In this document: one piece after another, positions 1 to 9,600 of the stretch
Layout: each line of letters begins with the position of its first letter
How positions within the stretch are numbered: the stretch's first letter is position 1
Origin: Pseudomonas sp. Q11
Lineage (GTDB): Bacteria; Pseudomonadota; Gammaproteobacteria; Pseudomonadales; Pseudomonadaceae
Direction: 5' to 3'
Length of the DNA: 43,215 nucleotides
Assembly (NCBI RefSeq): GCF_024494355.1
Contig: NZ_JAKNQY010000036.1
Location: forward strand, 1-43,215
Notes under the pieces: model-generated
What the model was told of the DNA's origin: nothing
The model's database searches: none
Seen by the model: the letters and a program-made list of their open reading frames with translations, nothing else
Position numbers and translations under genes: made by a program

Positions 1-44
1 AGGAGGCCCGTTACGGCGGCAAGGCGGGGCCCAAGTGCTGTTGA
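1..44 (+). CDS. YbdD/YjiX family protein, C-terminal end only (partial)
   Basis: The window opens inside a reading frame (first full codon at position 3) that reads EARYGGKAGPKCC and stops at TGA 42-44. The ending EARYGG...CC is what I recall as the C-terminus of the small YbdD/YjiX (DUF466) proteins of about 65 residues. In enterobacteria yjiX lies directly upstream of yjiA and downstream of a carbon-starvation/pyruvate transporter (CstA/BtsT). The next gene here is a YjiA-type GTPase, which supports the call. Only 13 residues are visible, so identification rests on this short tail plus context. The transporter gene would be expected just outside the window. Confidence 0.6.
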   Translation, partial: EARYGGKAGPKCC

Positions 45-73
45 TCAACTGATAGTCGGTTGATGAGGTAACC

Positions 74-164
74 CTGTGGGAGCGGGCTTGCTCGCGATGG
101 CGTCAGGTCAGCAGCATTGATGTTTGCTGACCCACCGCTTTCGCGAGCAAGCCCGCTCCCACAG
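74..164. repeat. REPIN-type inverted repeat, first of a twin pair
   Basis: Two REP arms (GTGGGAGCGGGCTTGCTCGCGA and its inverted counterpart) face each other across a spacer, forming a long imperfect hairpin. It lies between the YjiX-like stop codon and yjiA. Confidence 0.85.
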
Positions 165-206
165 TTGTTTTGGGGTGGCCTCGGGATTTGCATCACCACC
201 GAACCC

Positions 207-300
207 TTGTGGGAGCGAGCCTGCTCGCGATGGCGTCAGGTCAGCAGCATTGATGTTTGCTGATCCACCGCTATCGCGAGCAGTTTGCCTCGCCTCCACA
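207..300. repeat. REPIN-type inverted repeat, second of the pair, right arm decayed
   Basis: This element has the same orientation and nearly the same internal spacer as the element at 74-164. The left arm is intact. The right arm degrades after about position 283, about 60 bases before the yjiA start. Confidence 0.8.
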
Positions 301-344
301 TGGGTTTTGTGCTCTTCTTTCAATTTCGCAACAGGAGAATCACG

Positions 345-1313
345 TTGTCCTCTCCCATCCCGGTCACCATCCTCAGCGGCTTCCTCGGCGCTGGCAAGAC
401 CACGCTTTTGCGTCATTTGCTCAAGGCCGAGCACGGCCTGAAAATCGCCGTGATCGAGAATGAATTCAGCGATGCCGGCATCGACACTCAGCTATTGGGC
501 GATGAGCCGGTGCAAGTTATGACCCTGGCCAATGGCTGTGTGTGTTGCACGATTCACACTGACTTGACCAAAGCCCTTTATCTGCTTCTCGAACGGCTGG
601 ACAGCGGCGAAATCGCCTTCGATCGCCTGGTGATCGAGTGCACCGGTCTGGCCGATCCGGCCCCTGTGGCTCAGACATTTTTTATCGATGAGGACCTGCG
701 CGAGCGCTACATCCTCGACGGTATCCTGACTCTGGTGGACGCCGCTCACGCCGAGATCCACCTGACCCAGGCCATCGCCCAGGCTCAGGTCGGGTTTGCC
801 GACCGTCTGCTGCTGAGCAAGACCGATCTGGTGGACCCAGACCATGTCCAAGCCCTTGGCGAACGTCTGACGCGGATCAACCGACGGGCGCCGATCAGGG
901 TGGTGGAACACGGCCAAATCGATCTGGCCGAACTGCTCGACATCCGCGGCTTCAATCTCAACGCAGACTTGGGAGCGGGGTTCAGTCTGCGACCGGTGGG
1001 CAAGGCAACCGCCGGGGACCGCATCAGCAGTCTCGTGCTTCGCACCGATAAACCGCTGGAGATCGACAAGCTCAGCGAGTTCATGAACCAGTTGCTGGAA
1101 GAGCACGGCAAGCAGTTGCTGCGCTACAAGGGGGTGCTGAATATCGCTGGCGAATCCCGTCGACTGGTGTTCCAGGGCGTACTCAAACTGTACGGCTTTG
1201 ATTGGGACACCGAATGGGCGCCAGGCGAAGCCCGGGAGAGCGTCATTGTGTTCATCGCCGACGAGTTGCCTGAAGAGAAAATTCGCGCAGGCTTCGAAGC
1301 CACGCTACTTTGA
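345..1313 (+). CDS. yjiA: COG0523/CobW-family GTPase, YjiA-like metallochaperone
   Basis: This is a 322-residue P-loop GTPase of the CobW/HypB/UreG superfamily, which handles metal ions (often Zn2+) in a GTP-dependent way in the cytoplasm. The Walker A motif G12-FLGAGKT is near the N-terminus. The diagnostic CxCC metal motif (C65-V-C67-C68, in NGCVCC) matches the position in E. coli YjiA. A CobW C-terminal domain occupies roughly the last 90 residues. I chose the TTG at 345 because AGGAG lies 7 bases upstream (333-337) and the protein then starts just before the P-loop, as in relatives. The frame stays open upstream to 285. The YjiX-like tail upstream supports the YjiA assignment over other COG0523 members. 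The exact metal and client are unknown, and I saw no Zur-type operator. The stop overlaps the convergent GntR gene by 9 bases. Confidence 0.85.
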   Translation: MSSPIPVTILSGFLGAGKTTLLRHLLKAEHGLKIAVIENEFSDAGIDTQLLGDEPVQVMTLANGCVCCTIHTDLTKALYLLLERLDSGEIAFDRLVIECTGLADPAPVAQTFFIDEDLRERYILDGILTLVDAAHAEIHLTQAIAQAQVGFADRLLLSKTDLVDPDHVQALGERLTRINRRAPIRVVEHGQIDLAELLDIRGFNLNADLGAGFSLRPVGKATAGDRISSLVLRTDKPLEIDKLSEFMNQLLEEHGKQLLRYKGVLNIAGESRRLVFQGVLKLYGFDWDTEWAPGEARESVIVFIADELPEEKIRAGFEATLL

Positions 1314-2024
1314 CGTCCCGGTGCCTGTGGCCATCAGCAGCTTTTGCTCAAGATGGTCCAGGTGCTCGCTCATCAGTTGCCACGCCTCATCAACGTTGCC
1401 ACGTTCTATCGCGTCTACGATCGTCAAATGCTCCTGCCAGGCGCAATGCCTGCGGGCCTTGATCTCATGCCGCGCCAGGGCCAGCGAGGTTAAGGGCACA
1501 AGGCTGCCGAGAAACTGCGCCAACGGCGCATTGCCGGCCATGGCCGCCAATTGCAGGTGAAACTCACCGGACAGGCGAATCGCCGGGCCGCGTTCGCCGC
1601 GATCCAGGCACTGGCGCTCGCGCTCTACCAGCTCCCGCAGACGCTGTAGATCCTTGGGCTGCGGCGCCTTGCAGGCCAGGCGCACGAGGGTTTGTTCGGT
1701 CAGGCGTCGCGCGTGCAGGATCTGCCTGGTCTGCTCCAGGTCCGGGGCCGCCACTTGCGGCCGATGGTTGGGCCGCAGGATCACCACTTGCTGGTGGGAC
1801 AGGCGCGCCAGGACACGGCGAATGATGCTGCGGCTGACACCGAACACATCCCCCAGGCTTTCCTCGGTGAAACGACTGGCCGGAGCAATACGTTGTTCGA
1901 GGATGGCGTCGAAGATCCGCGGGTAGATATCGTCCACCGACGGTTTGCCAATCCGACCGGGCAGCGACAGGGACGCGAGCACGTTGCGGTCAGGCTGATG
2001 TGGGTGGGGCATGAGGTTGTTCAT
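1305..2024 (-). CDS. GntR-family transcriptional regulator, FCD (FadR) type
   Basis: This 239-residue protein has an N-terminal winged helix-turn-helix (about residues 30-95, containing EESLGDVFGVSRSIIRRVL) and a helical FCD ligand domain (about 100-225). Histidines in the FCD domain (EFHLQLA, RHEIK, EHLTIVDAI) match the positions that usually bind a metal and a carboxylate ligand. It is probably the last gene of an operon with the GntR gene at 2047-2751 (22-base gap) and the dicarboxylate carrier upstream. FCD regulators commonly sense organic acids, which suits a dicarboxylate transporter operon, but the ligand is inferred. The 3' end overlaps yjiA convergently. Confidence 0.85.
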   Translation of the reverse strand: MNNLMPHPHQPDRNVLASLSLPGRIGKPSVDDIYPRIFDAILEQRIAPASRFTEESLGDVFGVSRSIIRRVLARLSHQQVVILRPNHRPQVAAPDLEQTRQILHARRLTEQTLVRLACKAPQPKDLQRLRELVERERQCLDRGERGPAIRLSGEFHLQLAAMAGNAPLAQFLGSLVPLTSLALARHEIKARRHCAWQEHLTIVDAIERGNVDEAWQLMSEHLDHLEQKLLMATGTGTSK

Positions 2025-2046
2025 GGAGGTCTCCGCAGGCCGTGGC

Positions 2047-2751
2047 TCAAGTGCCGAGGTTGTCGTCCGGAATATTCAGTTCGATGCCCATGCGCTGGCC
2101 TTCCTTGAGGATATGCCGGCGCATTTCGCTGCTGGCCTGGGCGCTGTTCTTGCCGCGGATGGCGCGCACCACGGCTTCGTTCTCCTCCAGGCGTTCGGCC
2201 AGGTGCTGGGGTGAATTGCGCAACACATCGGCGCTTTGCTTGAGCGCGTTGCTGGTCTGCTGGACCACGTTTTGAAAAATCGGGTTGGACGTCAAGGCAA
2301 ACAGCTCTTCATGGAAGGCGATATAGGCGTTGGCGCAGGCGTCGCTGTCGTTGGCCTCCAACGCTTCGCGCATGTCCATGAGGGTCAGGCGCAACTGACC
2401 GACTTCCTTGCTGCTGATGGACTGCGCCACCAGGCCGACGATAAAAGGCTCCAGGGTGTAGCGCAGTTGCAGCACGTCCTCCAGGCTCGCACCGGCCATG
2501 GCGCTGCCTTCACTGGCGGTGTCGGCGAAGTTGGCCTCCAGCACCACGACACCCTTGCCGGGCATCGAACGCACCAGCCCCAAGGTTTCCAGCACAATCA
2601 CCGCTTCACGCAGGCTTGGTCGGCTGATGCCCAATTGCTCGGCCAGTTCCCGTTGGCCGGGCAGCATGTCGCCCGAGCGCCATTGGCCCCGGGCGAGTGC
2701 GGCACGTAGTTTCTCCACTACGGAGTTGACGACGGTTGATGAACTGATCAC
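2047..2751 (-). CDS. GntR-family transcriptional regulator, FadR/FCD type
   Basis: This 234-residue protein begins at once with a GntR winged helix (residues 5-75: GDMLPGQRELAEQLGISRPS, then REAVIVLETLGLV and a wing with PGKGVVV). An FCD domain follows (about 85-225). It sits 59 bases downstream of the dctA-like stop and 22 bases upstream of a second, clearly different GntR gene, all in one direction. One FCD metal-binding histidine seen in its neighbour appears replaced here (EENEAVVRAI), so ligand or metal binding may differ between the two. It is a good candidate to bind the GGTnnnACC operators near 4200 and 4286. Which of the two regulators binds is not decidable from sequence. Confidence 0.87.
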   Translation of the reverse strand: MISSSTVVNSVVEKLRAALARGQWRSGDMLPGQRELAEQLGISRPSLREAVIVLETLGLVRSMPGKGVVVLEANFADTASEGSAMAGASLEDVLQLRYTLEPFIVGLVAQSISSKEVGQLRLTLMDMREALEANDSDACANAYIAFHEELFALTSNPIFQNVVQQTSNALKQSADVLRNSPQHLAERLEENEAVVRAIRGKNSAQASSEMRRHILKEGQRMGIELNIPDDNLGT

Positions 2752-2810
2752 TTGTTACTCCTCGAAAATCAATCAGGCGGTGCCGGTTCGCGGGCCGGCA
2801 CCGCAGTCCT

Positions 2811-4124
2811 TCAGAATTGTTGCTGATGGGCAGTGCCCGCCGGTTTCCTGGATTGGAAGGCATAACCTTGTTGGCCGGACAGTACCTTGCGCGCCCGAGG
2901 GACATCGATGTCTTTTTCCCAGCGGGCAATCGCCACGGTGGCCACACAGTTACCAATCAGGTTGGTCAGGGCTCGGCCGATGCCCATGAACCAATCCACG
3001 GCCAGTACCAGCACCAGGCCAACCACCGGGATCGCCGGGACCGCCGTCAGTGTGGCAGCCAGGATCACCAGCGCCGAGCCGGGAATCCCGTGGGCGCCCT
3101 TGGAGGTGATCAGTGACACCAGCAGGATGGTCAGCAAATCACTCATCGCCAGAGGCGTGCCGGTGGCGTTGGCAATGAACACTATCGCCAGGGTCAGATA
3201 GATCGAAAAACCGTCCAGGTTGAACGAGTAACCGGTTGGAATGACCAGACCGACGGTGGGACTGCCGATTCCCAGATGTTCAAGCTTGCGCATGATCTGT
3301 GGCAGGACGGCGTCGGAAGAGGCTGTACCGAGCACGATGAGCAGCTCTTCACGCAGGTATTTGAGAAACGGCAACATCGGCAGGCCCGAGGCACGCATCA
3401 CCAGGCCGAGGATCAACGCAACGAAGGCGATGCAGGTCAGGTAGAACAGGCCCACGAGGCTGCCCAGGTGTTGCAACGAGTCCAAGCCATATTTGCTGGT
3501 GGTGAAGGCGATGGCCCCGAAGACACCAATGGGGGCCAGACGCACGATCATGCCCATGATGCGAAAGATCACGTGGCTCAGTTCGTTGATCAGCCGCGAG
3601 ATACCGGACGCGGCGTCGCCCACCAGGTTCAGCGCGCTGCCAAACAGCACGGAGAACAGCAGTACTTGCAGAATGTTGTTTTCAGCGAAGGCCCCGAGCA
3701 CCGAGGTCGGGATCAGGTTCATGAGGAACTGGGTGGTGGTGACCAGATGCTCGCCACGCTGGGCGATATCGCCCATGTCTGCGCTGGAAAGCTGTTCCAG
3801 GTGAATGTTCGCGCCACTGCCGATGCCGGTGCTGAAGGCAAGCACCAGCCCGATGACCAGCGCGATGGTGGTGAGGACTTCGAAGTAGATGACCGACTTG
3901 AGGCCAATGCGCCCGACCTTCTTGAGGTCTCCGGCACCCGAGATACCGCTGACTACCACGCAGAACACGATCAGGCCGATGAGCATCTTGATCAGCTTGA
4001 TAAAGCCGTCGCCGAGGGGTTTGAGCTGTGCGGAGTATTCGGGAAGGGTCAGCCCACAGACGATGCCGAGCACCAATCCGAGGACAACTTGAAGGAAGAT
4101 CGAACGCGAGCACCATTTGAGCAT
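2811..4124 (-). CDS. dctA: DctA-type C4-dicarboxylate:cation symporter (DAACS family)
   Basis: This 437-residue inner-membrane protein has the features of the glutamate/dicarboxylate symporter fold: an N-terminal hydrophobic segment, the conserved PLGDGFIKLIKMLI stretch (about 36-49), a serine-rich hairpin (GTASSDAVLP), the NLDG motif (in GYSFNLDG) and the KGAHGIPGSA re-entrant loop. DctA proteins import succinate, fumarate and malate with protons or sodium. It is divergent from canonical Pseudomonas DctA (for example GTASSDA and NLDG instead of the usual GTSSSES and NMDG), so it is more likely a paralogue with another dicarboxylate preference. The start is supported by AGGAA 8 bases upstream. 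It is the first gene of a probable operon with two GntR regulators, with its own promoter upstream. Confidence 0.85.
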   Translation of the reverse strand: MLKWCSRSIFLQVVLGLVLGIVCGLTLPEYSAQLKPLGDGFIKLIKMLIGLIVFCVVVSGISGAGDLKKVGRIGLKSVIYFEVLTTIALVIGLVLAFSTGIGSGANIHLEQLSSADMGDIAQRGEHLVTTTQFLMNLIPTSVLGAFAENNILQVLLFSVLFGSALNLVGDAASGISRLINELSHVIFRIMGMIVRLAPIGVFGAIAFTTSKYGLDSLQHLGSLVGLFYLTCIAFVALILGLVMRASGLPMLPFLKYLREELLIVLGTASSDAVLPQIMRKLEHLGIGSPTVGLVIPTGYSFNLDGFSIYLTLAIVFIANATGTPLAMSDLLTILLVSLITSKGAHGIPGSALVILAATLTAVPAIPVVGLVLVLAVDWFMGIGRALTNLIGNCVATVAIARWEKDIDVPRARKVLSGQQGYAFQSRKPAGTAHQQQF

Positions 4125-4194
4125 GGGAGGGATTCCTGGTTCGGTGTCCTTTTTCGCCGTCAGTAGAGCTGTTGGCGTCAGGACTTCATTATTG

Positions 4195-4207
4195 TGGTCT
4201 TACCGGT
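4195..4207. promoter_or_regulatory. Putative GntR/FadR-type operator O1 (dctA-proximal)
   Basis: The half-sites GGT (4196-4198) and ACC (4202-4204) are separated by 3 bases, which is the GGTnnnACC core used by FCD-type GntR regulators such as PdhR and LldR. It lies about 18 bases downstream of the predicted transcription start of the dctA operon. Confidence 0.55.
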
Positions 4208-4224
4208 TTGTCCAGTGCAGGGGC

Positions 4225-4254
4225 AGTCTAGGCGCGGTTTTTGCTGCTGCGCAA
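4225..4254 (-). promoter_or_regulatory. Putative sigma-70 promoter of the dctA-gntR-gntR operon
   Basis: On the minus strand a -35 TTGCGC (4249-4254) and a -10 TAGACT (4225-4230) are separated by 18 bases, predicting a start near 4218. The two matching GGTnnnACC operators lie on either side. I did not find a sigma-54 -24/-12 motif, which drives dctA in some bacteria. Confidence 0.5.
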
Positions 4255-4280
4255 GCTGATTTGCAGAGATTTGGCATGAC

Positions 4281-4293
4281 CGGTCTTACCAGT
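4281..4293. promoter_or_regulatory. Putative GntR/FadR-type operator O2 (upstream)
   Basis: This site has the same core as O1: GGT (4282-4284), CTT, ACC (4288-4290). It lies about 86 bases from O1 centre to centre, near -68 relative to the predicted start. On the minus strand both sites read AAC-Y-GGTAAGACC in the same orientation, which supports one shared regulator. Confidence 0.55.
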
Positions 4294-4374
4294 TGAGGCG
4301 GAACCCTTGTGCTTGAGCCGTTTGTTGCGGTGAAAAAAAGGCTGTCAGTGGCAACCAGCCCGACACGGAACTCA

Positions 4375-4401
4375 GTGGCGAGGGTTTAGGTTCCTCGCCA
4401 C
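4375..4401. repeat. Short inverted repeat, REP fragment
   Basis: GTGGCGAGG (4375-4383) and CCTCGCCAC (4393-4401) form a perfect 9-base stem with a 9-base loop. The arms match the outer arms of the larger elements at 19000 and 36029, so this is probably a minimal or decayed copy. It lies just after the orphan gene's stop and may serve as a terminator hairpin, but it lacks a T-tract. Confidence 0.6.
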
Positions 4402-4427
4402 AAAGGTTGTCGGATGGGGACGTCCTC

Positions 4428-4958
4428 TTAAAGAATGCTCAAGATGAAAGTTGCTTTCGCCGTTTTTTCTGTTTCGGCGAGATAAATATAAGGCGAGCCT
4501 CGTACTTTTAATCCGCCTATATATTTTTTCTTTTCTGTCATGAGCGAGACAGGTAAATGGGGGCTGGAAATGTTCTTCAGAGTGATGGCGTTGTTCTGAT
4601 GATCAACGAGGGTAAAGAGCATCGGATCATCCGTGCCTGAGTCCTGTGCGCCCAGAACCTCAAGCCAGCGTTTACCGATAAATTTGTTGTCATGTTCCCC
4701 CGTGTTTTTAATGACCAGGCTGTAGCCGTCGCTGGTATGGCGAAAATGCAGTTTTAATGCGGCGGCGGAGAGGTTCTGGCCTTTCGGGCGCATGCCGAGC
4801 AGGCTGGAATGGTCATGGGTTTGGGGACGGCCGGTAAAGAAGCCACCGCTGAATAAACTCACGGTGGCCATCGCGGGTTTGCCATGAAGTATTTCAAGCA
4901 GATTGACGTGGCTGTCAAACATTCGAAGTGTTGCGCTAAAAGATTGATCACTGTCCAT
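4428..4958 (-). CDS. Hypothetical protein, AT-rich orphan
   Basis: This 176-residue protein is one I do not recognise. It has no signal peptide, membrane segment or cysteine motif. The chain alternates short hydrophobic beta-like segments with polar loops (KLHFRH, YSLVIKNTG, MLFTLVDHQ, AITLKNI, FILSIL), so an all-beta fold is likely; a beta-trefoil is possible but not shown. The coding strand is clearly richer in A and T than its neighbours, especially toward the C-terminus, and basic EKKKYIGG-type segments occur. This suggests horizontal acquisition. It stands alone between the dctA operon promoter region and glyA. The ribosome-binding site is weak (GGGAAG-like, about 9 bases from ATG 4958). 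Confidence 0.6.
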   Translation of the reverse strand: MDSDQSFSATLRMFDSHVNLLEILHGKPAMATVSLFSGGFFTGRPQTHDHSSLLGMRPKGQNLSAAALKLHFRHTSDGYSLVIKNTGEHDNKFIGKRWLEVLGAQDSGTDDPMLFTLVDHQNNAITLKNISSPHLPVSLMTEKKKYIGGLKVRGSPYIYLAETEKTAKATFILSIL

Positions 4959-5098
4959 GTGATTCGACTTCCCGTTGGGTGTATGAAGTGTGCAGTTATG
5001 GATGTTATTGATTTATCGGCTGTCGGTGGTGCTGTGTGTATTGCAGGAGATTATATAAACGTGGGGTTTAGTTGTTTGGGGCAGTTGTTTGCACCCAT

Positions 5099-5135
5099 GA
5101 AAAAGGCCCCCATCTTTCAATGGAGGCCTTTTTTA
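5099..5135 (-). terminator. Rho-independent terminator of glyA (possibly bidirectional)
   Basis: A 14-base stem with one mismatch (AAAAAGGCC..CCAT against ATGGAGGCCTTTTT) encloses a short loop, with A and T tracts on both sides. It lies 20 bases past the glyA stop. Confidence 0.85.
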
Positions 5136-5155
5136 ATGATGGTTTAGCGGGCTGA

Positions 5156-6409
<1,254 letters not shown>

Positions 6410-6541
6410 GGCGGTCCTCAAGGATCGGGGGCAGAAAAGGGGGGCATTCTAACCCAACCGGTTTTGGAAGGCATATGAAAGGACGTCATGTCGCGGACGA
6501 ATGGGATTCAAGCAAGAGGGGCGTTGCCTGTACTGGCCTCA

Positions 6542-6605
6542 TCGCGGGCAAGCCTTGCTCCCACAGATGTCTGCATGCCCCTGTGGGAGCAAGGCTTGCC
6601 CGCGA
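6542..6605. repeat. REP-type inverted repeat (GCAAGGCTTGCCCGCGA family)
   Basis: The arms TCGCGGGCAAGCCTTGCTCC and its exact reverse complement enclose a short loop. It lies between the morA stop and the glyA start. It is the same subfamily as the element at 22102-22193. Confidence 0.85.
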
Positions 6606-6631
6606 GAGGCCGGCCCGGGTAGTACAAGGCT

Positions 6632-9600
6632 TCAATCGAGCATAAACAGCGCTTCATTGCTGAACTGCGCTTCAAACCGGTTGGCTGGCATCGGGCGGCC
6701 GAACAGGTAGCCCTGGACTTCGTCGCAGCCATGTTCGCGCAGGAAGTCGAGTTGTTCGTGGGTTTCGACCCCTTCGGCGATTACCGCCAGGTTGAGGCTG
6801 TGGGCCATGGCGATGATCGCCCGGGCGATCTGGGCGTCCTGCTCGCCGGACGGCAGGCCATCGACGAAGGTGCGGTCGATTTTCAGCACGTCGATGGGAA
6901 ATTGCTTGAGGTAGTTGAGGGACGAATAACCGGTACCGAAGTCATCCACAGCGATACTCAGGCCCAGGTTTTTCAGCCCGGCCAGAATCTGCATCGCCTC
7001 GCTGACCTCGCGCATGAGGATACTTTCGGTCAGTTCCAGCTCCAGGCAGGCCGGCGGCAGACCGGTGCCGCGCAGGATGTTGGCGATTCGCGTGCCGAGC
7101 TGGCCGTCGGAGAACTGCCGGGCTGAAATGTTGACCGAGACTTTCGGCACCCGGACCTTGGCCTGGTGCCAGGTCTTGAGCTGCCGACAGGCTTCGCTGA
7201 TGACCCAGTCGCCGACGTCCACCACCAACCCGAGTTCTTCGAGTACCGGGATAAAGTCCCCCGGCGGCACCAGCCCGCGCCGCGGATGGCGCCAGCGCAG
7301 CAAGGCCTCGGCGCCGGTCAGGCGTTTGCCGTCGCCGCTGAACTGTGGCTGGTAATACAACACGAACTCGTTCTGCTCCAGGGCGTGGCGCAGGTCGCTC
7401 TCCAGCTCCAGTCGTTCCAGGGCGCTGGCGTTCATGTCGGCCTGGTAGAACTGGAAGTTGTTCTTGCCGCGTTCCTTGGCGTGATACATGGCCGTGTCAG
7501 CGTTCTTCATCAACTGACTCAGCTCGTTGCCGTCCTGGGGGCTGAGGGCGATACCAATACTGGCGGTGACAAAGAACTCCCGACCTTCCAGTACGAAAGG
7601 CCGGACCAGGCTGGCGAGAATCTGCTCGGCGACGTTGATCGCCCGGTTCAGCGCCATTTCGCGGCTGGAGCGCGGTTGCAGCAGCAGGGTGAATTCGTCG
7701 CCGCCCATGCGCGCCACGGTGTCGTCGTCGGCTACGCAGCCGAGCAATCGCGTGGCCATTTCCTTGAGCATCCGGTCGCCCGCGGCGTGGCCCAGGGAAT
7801 CGTTGATCGGCTTGAAACGGTCCAGGTCGAGGAACATCAGCACGACCCAGTTTTTCTGCCGCTCGGCCGATTGCAGCGCGGTGTGCAGGCGATCCTGGAA
7901 CAACGTGCGGTTGGGCAGGTGGGTCAGGGCGTCGTAGTAGGCGAGGCGATGGATGCGCTGCTCGCTGGCCTTGCGTTCGCTGATGTCGCTGAAAAAGCAC
8001 ACGTAGCTGGCCAGGTCGCCTTCATCGTCCAGCACCGCCGTGATGCCGACCCAGGCCGGGTAATGTTCGCCATTGCGGCGCTTGAGCCAGACTTCGCCTT
8101 CCCAGGTGCTGTGTTGCTGTAACTGCTTGAGCACATAACGCAGGTGGGCTTCCTGCTGTTCGTCGACGGTCAACATGTTGGGCAACTGGTCCAGCACTTG
8201 TGACACGGCATAACCGCTGACACGACTGAAGGCTTCGTTGGCCTGGACAATGTAACCGGCCGGGTCGGTGATCAGGATCGCCGAGGTCGAATGCTCGAAT
8301 ACCGTGGCGGCCATGCGCAGGTCTTTTTCGGCGCGTCTTTGCTGGCTGATATCGCGACCCACGCCTAGCACGCCTTCGAACGCGCCAAGGTCATCCCATA
8401 CCAGCACCAGTCGCAGCTCGATGGGGATCTTGCGCCCGTCGGCGCGCAGGCAATCGAACAGGAACAGCTGGGTCTGCATCTGGTTGCGCAACTCGGCCAG
8501 TTGCTCGGGCTTGTCGAGGGCTTTGCTGACCCGATCCATCAAGGTGTAGATGCCGGTCAGTTGTTGCGGATTGGCGATGGTCGATTGCCAGCCGTTCTGG
8601 AATATCCAGTCGGCGCTGTAGCCCAGCACCGCTTGCACCGAGGGGCTGACGTAATTGAGCGAGAGTTTGCTGTTGGTGGAAAAAATCACGTCGCTGATGC
8701 TTTCGGCGAGCATTCGGTAGCGTTGTTCGCTGTCGCGCAGCGATTCGCTGGCTTCGATCTGTTCGGTGATGTCCTTGGCCACGCCGATGATACGTGTCAC
8801 CTGATCGTGCCGGTCCCGGGCCAGCGCTTGTTCGCGAATGTCGAAGCGCCGCCATTTGCCGTTGCGATGACGAAAGCGCAACTGGCATTGCAGCAGTTGC
8901 GCATACCCGGCCCGCCGTTGTTCCTGGCGCAAGTTGTGATAGTGGTCGGCGTCTTCGCTGTGCAGCAGGATTTCCCAGAAGTATTCGCCCATCTGGTGCA
9001 GTTCGGTGCGGTCGTATCCCAGGGTCTGCCCCAGGTGATGGTTGCTGAAGATCATCCGCTGGCTGATCACGTCTTGCACATAGAGATGGTCCGGCACGGT
9101 GCGCACCACGTCGGACCAGAAGCCTTCGCGTTCGAGCAGCGAGAGTTCGATGAGCTTGCGGCTGGTAATGTCGCTGATGCTCAGGATGACGGCGTTGTAG
9201 TCCTGCTGTTTTTCCGGCAGGCGCAGCACCAGCCACAGGTGTTGATCACGGCCATGGGCGTCCTGCAGCTTGATTTCCAGCTCCAACTGCTTGTGCTGAT
9301 CAAGCAGCGCTTCGAGCAGTTTCGAGCCCACGGGATTGTTATCCGGGGCTGCATTGCCGACCAGCAGTTGCCAGGCCCGTTCGCAGGAGGTGACATTGAG
9401 CAGCTTCAACGCCATCTGATTGACTTCGGTGACGTGAACTTCCTGCTGCAATTGTTCAAGCTGGTGAGGGACGGACACCCAGGCGCGCAACTGGTCGCCA
9501 TTGTGCAAGCCGGCCCTTTCAAAAAACGCCTTGAGGCTCGACAGGTCAAGCACGCAGAGCGCGACGCCCGTGCCTTCGAAAATATCCTGGTAGCGCCGAC

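Noticed and set aside
4125..4330. A sigma-54 promoter for the dctA-like gene
   Set aside because: No GG-N10-GC -24/-12 pair with the right context was seen on the minus strand; a sigma-70-like pair fits better.
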